Source: Prevotellaceae bacterium (lineage in GTDB: Bacteria; Bacteroidota; Bacteroidia; Bacteroidales; UBA932). From it: a DNA stretch of 5,194 bases. The notes under the pieces were generated by a model. That model saw only the letters and a program-made list of their open reading frames with translations. It was not told the origin of the DNA and did not search any database. The stretch is from the NCBI GenBank assembly GCA_031254635.1, contig JAIRUB010000021.1, positions 1 to 5,194 on the forward strand. Direction: 5' to 3'. Positions 1-5,194 of the stretch are shown in pieces. The position numbers and the translations under genes were made by a program. Position 1 is the first letter of the stretch, and every line of letters begins with the position of its first letter.

Positions 1-117
1 CGGCGCGGTAATAGGCAAGAAAGGAAAGCCTTGCCGGAAATAGTTAAGCTGTTGCTCTACTTGTTCAACAGTAATACCCAACTGTTGCAATTGCTGATGG
101 TCGAATAGCGTTAACAT
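1..117 (-). CDS. DUF4301-like protein, N-terminal fragment (runs off the left edge)
   Basis: Reading the minus strand from an ATG at 117-115 gives 39 uninterrupted codons to the window edge. The protein starts MLTLFDHQQLQQLGITVEQV and goes on to an aromatic and proline-rich stretch, FRQGFPFLPI. This pattern, a short helix with 'G-I-T-x-E-Q-V' followed by 'N-Y-F-R-x-G-F-P-F-L', resembles from memory the N-terminus of DUF4301 proteins, a Bacteroidota family of about 500 residues without an established function to my knowledge. The gene is divergent from the helicase gene, with 125 bases between the two start codons. No clear ribosome-binding site precedes the ATG, as is usual in this phylum. 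The reading frame and start are well supported by the coding-like composition; the family name is recognition from only 39 residues and therefore moderate. Confidence 0.66.
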   Translation of the reverse strand, partial: MLTLFDHQQLQQLGITVEQVEQQLNYFRQGFPFLPITAP

Positions 118-190
118 AGCTGTGAAATTTTAAACCCTGATATACAAATGACTTAACAGAAAACAAGCGCAAGGTACATAAAATTTCAGA

Positions 191-198
191 CAAATTTA
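191..198 (-). promoter_or_regulatory. Possible -7 promoter element for the leftward DUF4301-like gene
   Basis: On the minus strand this is TAAATTTG, an exact match to the Bacteroidota -7 consensus TAnnTTTG. Transcription would begin near 184, leaving a leader of about 67 bases before the ATG at 117. No convincing -33 TTTG lies 19-21 bases upstream, and such a short AT-rich motif can arise by chance, so this is a suggestion only. No equally good match was found in the rightward direction for the helicase gene. Confidence 0.3.
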
Positions 199-242
199 CT
201 AACTTGCGGGAAATTTACTGTTTAAATGAATATTTTTTATTG

Positions 243-2561
243 ATGGATTCCTTTTTAGCTTCTTTAAGCCCCACTCAGCGTGAAGCCGTTGTTAACTACC
301 GGGGGCCATCGTTAATTATAGCCGGAGCCGGCTCGGGAAAAACCCGCGTACTCACTTACCGTGTTGCTTACCTTTTACAGCAAGGCGTGGCGCCGTACAA
401 TGTGCTGGCGCTAACCTTCACCAACAAGGCTGCCAATGAGATGAAAGAACGTATCGGCCAATTGGTTGGTAAAGAAAAGGCGCAACGCCTGTGGATGGGT
501 ACCTTCCACGCTATTTTTTCACGCATCTTGCATATAGAGGCCGAACGACTTGGTTTTCCAACGAATTTCACCATTTACGATACAACCGATAGTAAGAGCG
601 TGATAAAAAGTTGTATTAAAGAAATGGGGCTCGACGATAAGCTGTACAAGCCAAGCGTAGTGTTGGCGCGTATTTCTATGGCGAAAAATAATTTAGTGAC
701 GGCTGCGGCTTACCAATCGAATGCTCAGGCGCAGGCCGACGATCAGGCTGCCCGCCGACCACGAATTGGCGAGATTTATCAATTATATACGAAGAAATGT
801 CGCTTTTCGGGCGCTATGGATTTTGATGACTTGTTGTTATTTACCAATATCCTCTTTCGCGATTTCCCTGATGTGTTAGACAAATACCGCAGGCTTTTCC
901 ATTATATTTTGGTAGATGAGTACCAAGATACGAATTATGCGCAGTACCTTATTGTGCGAAGGTTGGCAGAGCCTGAGCGCAATATCAGCGTGGTGGGCGA
1001 CGATGCCCAAAGTATTTATTCCTTCCGCGGCGCAAGGATTGAAAATATTCTTAATTTCCGTAAGGATTATCCCGATTATGCCGAATATAAATTAGAGCAG
1101 AATTACCGTTCCACACAAAATATTGTGAATGCCGCCAACAGCGTGATTGAGAAAAATCGCCGCCGGCTAAACAAGAAATGTTTTTCGGAAGCTGAAACAG
1201 GCGAAAAAGTTGGGCTTATCAAAGCCTTCACCGACCAGGAAGAAGCCTTTATGGTAGCCTCGTCTATAGCTTCAAGGCTCGCCGAAGATAATGCTGCCTA
1301 TAATGAATTTGCCATTCTTTACCGCACCAATGCGCAGAGCAGGGTGTTTGAAGAAACCTTGCGGCGGAAGAATATTCCTTATAAAATCTATGGAGGCTTA
1401 TCCTTTTACCAACGTGCTGAAATCAAGGATATGATTGCCTATCTGCGTTTGACTACCAACCCTAACGACAGCGAGGCTTTTAAAAGAGCCATACAAGTGC
1501 CGTCGAGGGGAGTGGGCGATACCAGTATGTCGCATCTTGAAGCGGCAGCAGTGGCGCGTGAAAAGAGTGTATATACGGTGTTGCAGGAATGTTCGACAGA
1601 GGAAATAGGCCTACGGGCGCCGGCATTCAAGAAACTCTGCGAATTTACCCGACTGATTGATGAACTGTCGGCGCAGCAATATCAACTCGATGCCTACGAC
1701 TTTGCCATGATGGTGGCACAGCGCTCCGGACTGTTGCAGGAATACCGCTCCGATACTTCGCCAGAGGGGATAGCGCGGTATGAAAATATAGAAGAATTTT
1801 TTAACTCGATTAAAGAATTTGTTGATGAACAAACCGATAATGTAGAGCGCGAAGACCAACAGCTAAGCATTCACGAGTACCTTGAAAACGTAGCGCTGAT
1901 TACCGACTTCGATACCGACAAACCTGAAGACAAGAACAAGGTATCATTGATGACTGCACATTCAGCTAAGGGCTTGGAATTTTCCTACGTGTATGTGGTG
2001 GGTATGGAAGAGAATCTTTTCCCTTCGGCGCTCTCGCTCTATTCTCCTGAAGAGATAGAAGAAGAACGCCGCCTGTTTTATGTAGCAATCACCCGCGCCA
2101 AGCGCAAGGCAACAGTATCGTGTGCCCACAGCCGCTATAGTTGGGGAAAGCCTGCCAGCAACCCACCAAGCCGTTTTCTGAAAGAAATAGATAGCCGTTA
2201 TTTAGAGTATTCTCTACAGGGAGGCGAGAAAAGTAGTTACGATGAGGTCGGTGATTATAGCGATTTTCGTTCTTCAACTAATTTCAGGCGCAAGCCGCAG
2301 GTGCGCACATCCACTATGGAACCTTTGCAGCCCCGCCGCTCATCGCCTGTGTTGACTAAGCCGCCCCTGCCCAACTTTCGTCCCGACGACCCAGCCTTAA
2401 TCAGGGAAGGGCAAACGGTAGAGCACGAACGCTTCGGCCGTGGAAAGGTGGAAAGCGTAGAGGGTGTATTACCTAACGCCAAAGCCCTTGTGCTATTCGA
2501 TGACGATGACCCAAAAACACTTCTGCTCAAATTTGCCAAATTAAGGATTTGCAGAGATTAA
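243..2561 (+). CDS. pcrA: UvrD/PcrA-type ATP-dependent 3'-5' DNA helicase
   Basis: The 772-residue protein is a superfamily 1A helicase that unwinds DNA using ATP; relatives act in nucleotide excision and mismatch repair, removal of recombinase filaments and rescue of stalled transcription and replication. All motifs are visible in order: Q motif LSPTQREAV (residues 8-16), Walker A AGAGSGKT (27-34), Ia TFTNKAANEM (58-67), Ib GTFH (86-89), II DEYQDTN (225-231), III GDDAQSIYSFRGA (252-264), IV QNYRST (286-291), V TAHSAKGLEF (571-580) and VI LFYVAITRAK (611-620). After a polar, proline-rich linker, residues about 723-772 (GQTVEHERFGRGKV onward) form the Tudor-like C-terminal domain known in PcrA/UvrD to contact RNA polymerase. 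Length is slightly above the usual 720-750. The frame stays open upstream to a TTG at 204, but the ATG at 243 places the Q motif at the expected distance from the N-terminus, so I chose it. Motif II spelled DEYQDTN and the Tudor domain favour PcrA over Rep. It is intact and appears monocistronic. Confidence 0.96.
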   Translation: MDSFLASLSPTQREAVVNYRGPSLIIAGAGSGKTRVLTYRVAYLLQQGVAPYNVLALTFTNKAANEMKERIGQLVGKEKAQRLWMGTFHAIFSRILHIEAERLGFPTNFTIYDTTDSKSVIKSCIKEMGLDDKLYKPSVVLARISMAKNNLVTAAAYQSNAQAQADDQAARRPRIGEIYQLYTKKCRFSGAMDFDDLLLFTNILFRDFPDVLDKYRRLFHYILVDEYQDTNYAQYLIVRRLAEPERNISVVGDDAQSIYSFRGARIENILNFRKDYPDYAEYKLEQNYRSTQNIVNAANSVIEKNRRRLNKKCFSEAETGEKVGLIKAFTDQEEAFMVASSIASRLAEDNAAYNEFAILYRTNAQSRVFEETLRRKNIPYKIYGGLSFYQRAEIKDMIAYLRLTTNPNDSEAFKRAIQVPSRGVGDTSMSHLEAAAVAREKSVYTVLQECSTEEIGLRAPAFKKLCEFTRLIDELSAQQYQLDAYDFAMMVAQRSGLLQEYRSDTSPEGIARYENIEEFFNSIKEFVDEQTDNVEREDQQLSIHEYLENVALITDFDTDKPEDKNKVSLMTAHSAKGLEFSYVYVVGMEENLFPSALSLYSPEEIEEERRLFYVAITRAKRKATVSCAHSRYSWGKPASNPPSRFLKEIDSRYLEYSLQGGEKSSYDEVGDYSDFRSSTNFRRKPQVRTSTMEPLQPRRSSPVLTKPPLPNFRPDDPALIREGQTVEHERFGRGKVESVEGVLPNAKALVLFDDDDPKTLLLKFAKLRICRD

Positions 2562-2835
2562 GAAACTGTTTAAATTTGACAAAAAATTAATATAACTAAT
2601 TAAAAATCAGTGGATTATTTTTATTATTATTTCATATCTTTTGATTATCAATAAAATAATTACCAAGATACATAAAATAATGGGGACTCCGAATAATTCA
2701 TTTTTAACATTTTAATTTTTCAAAAAGCCGAAGTCCATTTAAACTTTCTGAAAAATCATTCAAAAGTTGCGACAAAGAGTATTATTATTTCTTTATCTAT
2801 CAACCACTTTTTTCAAATTCTATCTACCTGTTTAT
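2562..2835. other. AT-rich non-coding stretch after the helicase gene
   Basis: These 274 bases are strongly AT-rich and have no open frame of coding character on either strand. There is no clear intrinsic terminator: no compact GC stem followed by a T run after the helicase stop codon. The only structure I see is an imperfect inverted repeat at 2684-2736 and the start of a short tandem repeat at 2821, both listed separately. Some of this may be decayed sequence of the neighbouring insertion-sequence remnant, but I could not recognise further transposase residues in it. Confidence 0.6.
2684..2736. repeat. Imperfect inverted repeat with a long loop
   Basis: GGACTCCG (2684-2691) pairs with CGAAGTCC (2729-2736) at seven of eight positions, separated by a 37-base AT-rich loop. 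The loop is too long and no T run follows on the plus strand, so it is a poor terminator. It lies about 100 bases beyond the end of the transposase remnant, where the end of an insertion sequence might once have been, but no matching copy was found on the other side. Chance remains possible. Confidence 0.3.
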
Positions 2836-2842
2836 CTACCTA
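2821..2842. repeat. Two-copy 12-base tandem repeat at the truncated end of the transposase remnant
   Basis: TATCTACC occurs at 2821-2828 and again at 2833-2840, a period of 12 bases, with a related TATCTATCAACC at 2794-2805. Read on the minus strand, the second copy supplies the TAG stop (2838-2836) that ends the transposase-like frame. Recognisable transposase sequence stops at about the KPLTDEQ block immediately before it, so the repeat marks the boundary between insertion-sequence-derived and other DNA. Confidence 0.5.
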
Positions 2843-3351
2843 TCAGTAATATAATCCATTTGTTCGTCCGTAAGCGGTTTTCCCTTAACTGCACGTTCAA
2901 TAATTTGCGGAATAATTTCTTTGCCTCGTAACATAGTATTTATCGGTTCTCCAATATAAGCACTGTCTGCGTAGAGTTCCTGCCCTTTGTCATTTTCTCG
3001 AAGCAAGATTTCAATGGATTGACTGTCATGAACTTCTGGCTGGTAAATTTATAAGTATCTATTAATTTACTCTTTGCATCAATTTTCGCGTGGTCTTTGT
3101 AAGCATAATATTTCTGTTTGTTTTTTTCTGTCCAACCTGCATCAATATCTTTTTGGCATTTCTTCTTTGGCTGGTACTGCCATAATTGTTCGCCTTCGCC
3201 TGCCTTGATTTGCTTATTTTTATCTTTACTATTGCGTTGACGTTGTACTTCTTTCTACAAAGCTGATGTCCATAGTTTTACCCTTGTTCACATACAAATC
3301 TAAATCATACAAATAGTGACGAAATTGTTCAAAAAGTTTCTTTTCTATATC
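2836..3351 (-). pseudogene. Decayed IS5-family DDE transposase fragment
   Basis: Read on the minus strand in three successive frames, this is the catalytic core of an IS5-family transposase. Frame 1 (3351-3253) gives DIEKKLFEQFRHYLYD, then KGKTMDISFVE with the first catalytic Asp (3270-3268). Frame 2 (3248 to about 3037) gives VQRQRNSKDKNKQIKAGEGE, a DIDAGWTEKN block and YYAYKDHAKIDAKSKLID, matching the family's 'YYGYKNHAKVD-KSKLI' signature. Frame 3 (about 3036-2836) gives EVHDSQSIEILLRENDKGQE, YADSAYIGE with the second catalytic Asp (2967-2965), and KGKPLTDEQ. The frame breaks are a duplicated AGAA (3256-3249) and a one-base loss near 3038-3036; undoing both leaves exactly 171 codons with the stop. 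The N-terminal DNA-binding part and the C-terminal 'RVEHVFG' segment with the catalytic Glu are absent, so it cannot be active. Intact relatives are roughly 300-450 residues. No terminal inverted repeats or target duplication were recognised. Confidence 0.88.
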
Positions 3352-3487
3352 TTAATTATTATTATAAGCAATGAAAGTGGAGGGAACTCCTTCGGTGTGA
3401 TTAAGAAATATATTTTTGAATGTCAGTGTGTTTATTATTAGGAGTGCCCTTTACCTTGTACCTTTCAGTTATTCGAAAAAAAATTCA
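3352..3487. other. AT-rich stretch between the transposase remnant and the deoC promoter region
   Basis: No gene is supported here. On the minus strand the frame leading into the transposase fragment is interrupted by a TAA at 3354-3352, and the upstream translation (containing NHTEGVPSTFIAYNNN) does not resemble the N-terminal domain of IS5 transposases that I know. It may be decayed or unrelated DNA. A small palindrome, GGAGGGAACTCC at 3380-3391, is the only local structure. Confidence 0.5.
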
Positions 3488-3495
3488 TATATTTG
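3463..3495 (+). promoter_or_regulatory. Candidate Bacteroidota-type promoter for deoC
   Basis: TATATTTG at 3488-3495 is an exact match to the Bacteroidota -7 element TAnnTTTG. A weak -33 candidate, TTTC at 3463-3466, lies 21 bases upstream, within the usual spacing. Transcription would begin near 3502, giving a leader of about 64 bases before the deoC ATG at 3566. The position and the exact -7 match are supportive; the poor -33 box and AT-rich background keep this moderate. Confidence 0.45.
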
Positions 3496-3520
3496 CATAA
3501 ATTTTAGTGTTAATTAGTGT

Positions 3521-3542
3521 TTGCTTCGTTCCTCGCAATGAC
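3521..3542. repeat. Copy of a widespread dispersed intergenic repeat (TCATTGCGAGGAACGAAGCA type)
   Basis: TGCTTCGTTCCTCGCAATGA at 3522-3541 is, on the minus strand, TCATTGCGAGGAACGAAGCA. I recognise this as a core of an interspersed element found in many copies in diverse bacterial genomes, including Bacteroidota; translated, it yields the spurious peptide motifs 'CHCEERS' and 'SLRGTKQS' often seen in mis-annotated small proteins. Here it sits in the predicted leader of deoC, between the -7 element and the start codon, so it would be transcribed. It is far more GC-rich than its surroundings. Confidence 0.7.
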
Positions 3543-3565
3543 ACATGGACTTAATTCGTAAATAA

Positions 3566-4381
3566 ATGAACAACTTTTCTCTTGAACAACTCCCTACCGC
3601 CGCACACCACACTACTGAGGTGCTGACGCAATGCTTCAGTTTTATTGATTTAACTTCGCTGAACGCTACCGATACCCCTGCCAAAATCGCAGCCATGATG
3701 GAAAAGGTGAACGATTTCCCAAAACAATTTCCGGCCCTGCCAAATGTAGCTGCCGTTTGTGTGTATCCTAATTTAGTGCCTATCACACGGCATACACTAC
3801 GGGCGTCTGAGGTGAAAATAGCCGCTGTGGGCGCAGGCTTTCCCTTCTCTCAAACTTTTGTTGAAGTGAAATGCGCCGAATGTAGCCGCACCGTTGATGC
3901 CGGCGCCGATGAAATCGACATTGTGATTTCGCTAAGCGCCTTTCTATCCAACGACTACGATACAATACAAGACGAAATTGCACAGATAAAAAAAGCCATA
4001 GGCAAGGTACACTTGAAAGTAATTCTTGAAACCGGCGCCCTGATCCCCGAACAAATAGCTACGGCAAGTAAACTGTCTATTGAAGCCGGCGCCGACTTCA
4101 TCAAAACCTCCACCGGAAAGATGGAACCCGCCGCCACACCCGAAGCCGCTTGGATTATGTGCCAAACCATCAAAAATTACTTCGACAGAACCGGCAAAAA
4201 AATCGGCTTCAAGCCCGCCGGCGGAATCATTACCGCTCAAGATGCCGTGATTTACTACACTATCGTTAAAACCGTACTCGGCGAGGCCTGGCTTACCCCC
4301 GAACTTTTCCGCCTTGGCGCCAGCCGCTTGGCCAACAACCTGCTCACCGAAATCACCGGCAAACCCGTTACCCACTTTTAA
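3566..4381 (+). CDS. deoC: Deoxyribose-phosphate aldolase
   Basis: This 271-residue cytosolic class I aldolase cleaves 2-deoxy-D-ribose 5-phosphate to glyceraldehyde 3-phosphate and acetaldehyde (EC 4.1.2.4), the last step of deoxynucleoside breakdown. The TIM-barrel signature blocks are all present: IDLTSLN (27-33), AAVCVYPNLV (62-71), AGADEIDIVI (112-121), KVILETG (151-157), AGADFIKTSTGK (174-185) and GFKPAGGI (214-221). By alignment with the E. coli enzyme, Lys180 in FIKTSTG is the Schiff-base lysine (E. coli Lys167), Lys216 in GFKPAGG is the assisting lysine (Lys201) and Asp118 is the proton-relay aspartate (Asp102). Length is close to E. coli DeoC (259) and it is complete. The ATG follows a TAAATA stretch without a Shine-Dalgarno sequence, typical of the phylum. 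Other nucleoside-catabolism genes (deoA, deoB, deoD, cdd) are not adjacent, so it appears to be a stand-alone copy or the head of a short unit with ftcD. Confidence 0.97.
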   Translation: MNNFSLEQLPTAAHHTTEVLTQCFSFIDLTSLNATDTPAKIAAMMEKVNDFPKQFPALPNVAAVCVYPNLVPITRHTLRASEVKIAAVGAGFPFSQTFVEVKCAECSRTVDAGADEIDIVISLSAFLSNDYDTIQDEIAQIKKAIGKVHLKVILETGALIPEQIATASKLSIEAGADFIKTSTGKMEPAATPEAAWIMCQTIKNYFDRTGKKIGFKPAGGIITAQDAVIYYTIVKTVLGEAWLTPELFRLGASRLANNLLTEITGKPVTHF

Positions 4382-4384
4382 ATC

Positions 4385-4398
4385 AATTACGAATTACG
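4385..4398. repeat. Perfect 7-base tandem duplication, AATTACG x2
   Basis: AATTACG occurs at 4385-4391 and 4392-4398, directly after the deoC stop codon. The unit has the same 7-base period as the CATAA array further along the same spacer. Two copies alone are weak evidence, but heptamer strings of this kind recur in Bacteroidota spacers as far as I recall. Confidence 0.45.
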
Positions 4399-4473
4399 AT
4401 ATCTCAATTCAAAGATTTAATAATTTAAAAATTCAATAATTTTAATAAATTTTATAACTTTATAAACTTTTAA

Positions 4474-4501
4474 CTCATAATTCATAACCCATAACTCATA
4501 A
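4474..4501. repeat. Four-copy heptamer array YYCATAA upstream of ftcD
   Basis: CATAA occurs at 4476, 4483, 4490 and 4497, exactly every seven bases, each preceded by two pyrimidines (CT, TT, CC, CT). The array ends nine bases before the ftcD ATG, so it falls in the leader or spacer of that gene. The remaining part of the 129-base deoC-ftcD gap is AT-rich with looser repeats such as TTTATAAC/TTTATAAAC (4451-4467). No TAnnTTTG promoter match and no terminator hairpin were seen in the gap. Confidence 0.7.
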
Positions 4502-4510
4502 TCAATTAAC

Positions 4511-5194
4511 ATGAAACTAATCGAATGTGTGCCTAATTTCAGCGAAGGCCGCGACATGAATGTCATCAAACAAATTACCGATATTATTGAAGAAGTAGAA
4601 GGCGTACGCCTTTTAGACGTTGATCCGGGAAAGGCCACCAACCGCACGGTGGTAACCCTTGTGGGCGAGCCTGAAGCAGTTTGCGAAGCAGCCTTCCGCA
4701 CTGTAAGCAAGGCCTGCGAGCTCATCGACATGAGTAAGCACCACGGCGAACATCCTCGTTTCGGCGCTACCGACGTGTGTCCGCTTATTCCCATTTCGGG
4801 CATCACGATGGAAGAAACTGCCGAATATGCACGCCGCTTAGCCAAGCGTATAGGCGAGGAACTGCAATTTCCTGTTTATTGCTATGAGTCGGCTGCCTTT
4901 ATCGCAGAACGCCGCAACTTGGCCAACTGCCGCGAAGGCGAATACGAAGGCCTTAAAGATAAATTAACCAAACCTGAATGGGAACCCGACTTCGGACCCG
5001 CCGCTTTCGTACCTAAAACAGGCGCTATAGCTGTGGGAGCGCGTAATTTTTTGGTAGCATACAACATTAACCTCAACACTACTTCTACCCGTCGCGCTAA
5101 CGCCGTAGCCTTCGACATGCGCGAAAAGGGCCGCAAGGTGAAAGATGCCAACGGCAACGAAAGCTGGCAAGCAGGTTTGTTAAAATCCGTGAAA
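4511..5194 (+). CDS. ftcD: Glutamate formimidoyltransferase, N-terminal 228 residues (runs off the right edge)
   Basis: The enzyme transfers the formimino group of N-formimino-L-glutamate to tetrahydrofolate (EC 2.1.2.5), a late step in histidine degradation that feeds one-carbon metabolism; it acts in the cytosol. The start MKLIECVPNFSEGRD is the family hallmark. Further conserved blocks are LLDVDPGKATNRTVVTLVG (34-52), LIDMSKHHGEHPRFGATDVC (71-90), EYEGLKDKL (144-152), EWEPDFGPAAFVPKTGA (156-172) and GARNFLVAYNINLNT (176-190). His81 in GEHPR corresponds to the catalytic His82 of the pig enzyme. The N-subdomain (to about residue 178) is complete and the C-subdomain has begun. Bacterial versions are about 300 residues, or longer when fused to a cyclodeaminase; the missing end prevents telling which this is. 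It follows deoC by 129 bases on the same strand. Hut genes (hutI, hutU, hutH) and a cyclodeaminase are expected next from Bacteroidota gene order but are outside the window. Confidence 0.96.
   Translation, partial: MKLIECVPNFSEGRDMNVIKQITDIIEEVEGVRLLDVDPGKATNRTVVTLVGEPEAVCEAAFRTVSKACELIDMSKHHGEHPRFGATDVCPLIPISGITMEETAEYARRLAKRIGEELQFPVYCYESAAFIAERRNLANCREGEYEGLKDKLTKPEWEPDFGPAAFVPKTGAIAVGARNFLVAYNINLNTTSTRRANAVAFDMREKGRKVKDANGNESWQAGLLKSVK

Noticed and set aside
204..242. Extension of the helicase by 13 residues from a TTG at 204
   Set aside because: The added residues are not typical of the family N-terminus, TTG starts are rare in this phylum, and the ATG at 243 places the Q motif at the normal position.
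2562..2660. Possible terminator after the helicase gene
   Set aside because: The sequence is AT-rich and contains T runs, but I found no stable GC-containing stem directly before one.
3355..3450. N-terminal continuation of the transposase remnant upstream of 3351
   Set aside because: A stop codon interrupts the frame and the translated residues (NHTEGVPSTFIAYNNN) do not match the N-terminal region of IS5 transposases as I know it.
3514..3786. Minus-strand open frame ending in MCHCEERSKH
   Set aside because: Most of it is antisense to deoC, and the ending is the well-known spurious translation of the dispersed repeat at 3521-3542.
3902..4321. Four GGCGCC palindromes in deoC (3902, 4034, 4088, 4316)
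   Set aside because: They arise from preferred Gly and Ala codons and neighbouring bases in coding sequence, with no regular spacing to suggest a protein-binding array.
3944..4375. Long open frame of about 143 codons on the minus strand inside deoC
   Set aside because: It lies wholly opposite a certain gene, is rich in Gly and Ala from the complement of GC-rich deoC codons, and resembles no known family.
4417..4845. Minus-strand open frame of 142 codons overlapping the start of ftcD
   Set aside because: It is antisense to a confidently identified gene, and its C-terminal part (YELWVMNYELKVYK) is the translation of the simple AT-rich repeats in the spacer.
1..5194. CRISPR array, tRNA, rRNA, riboswitch or defence/toxin system
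   Set aside because: No spaced identical repeats of CRISPR length, no cloverleaf or rRNA-like segments, no recognisable riboswitch core and no defence-type proteins were seen on either strand.

Overview
The window reads as a piece of a Bacteroidota (Bacteroidetes) chromosome. The gene families, the lack of clear Shine-Dalgarno sequences before start codons, A-rich leaders, very AT-rich spacers against more GC-rich genes, and two matches to the Bacteroidota -7 promoter element (TAnnTTTG) all point that way. I cannot name a genus.

Layout: (1) Bases 1-117, minus strand, hold the first 39 codons of a gene resembling the DUF4301 family; it continues off the left edge. (2) A short divergent intergenic region follows, then on the plus strand a complete UvrD/PcrA-type superfamily 1 DNA helicase (243-2561) with all helicase motifs and the C-terminal Tudor-like domain. 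(3) Bases 2562-3565 are about 1 kb of AT-rich DNA without an intact gene. Its middle holds a decayed minus-strand fragment of an IS5-family DDE transposase (3351 down to 2836). Two indels, a 4-base tandem duplication and a one-base loss, explain the broken frame, and repairing both restores a continuous 170-residue reading frame. Its right end holds a promoter-like site and a copy of a widespread dispersed repeat, both just ahead of deoC. (4) deoC (3566-4381), deoxyribose-phosphate aldolase, is complete. (5) A 129-base AT-rich spacer contains short 7-base-period repeats. (6) ftcD (4511 to beyond the right edge), glutamate formimidoyltransferase, is truncated by the window end after 228 codons.

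The genes do not form one pathway. The helicase serves DNA repair and replication. DeoC feeds deoxyribose 5-phosphate into central metabolism. FtcD carries out a late step of histidine degradation and probably begins a histidine-use cluster continuing to the right, which cannot be seen here. This is a mostly ordinary housekeeping region with one dead insertion-sequence remnant and several dispersed or simple repeats. I found no sign of a new defence, mobile or regulatory system.
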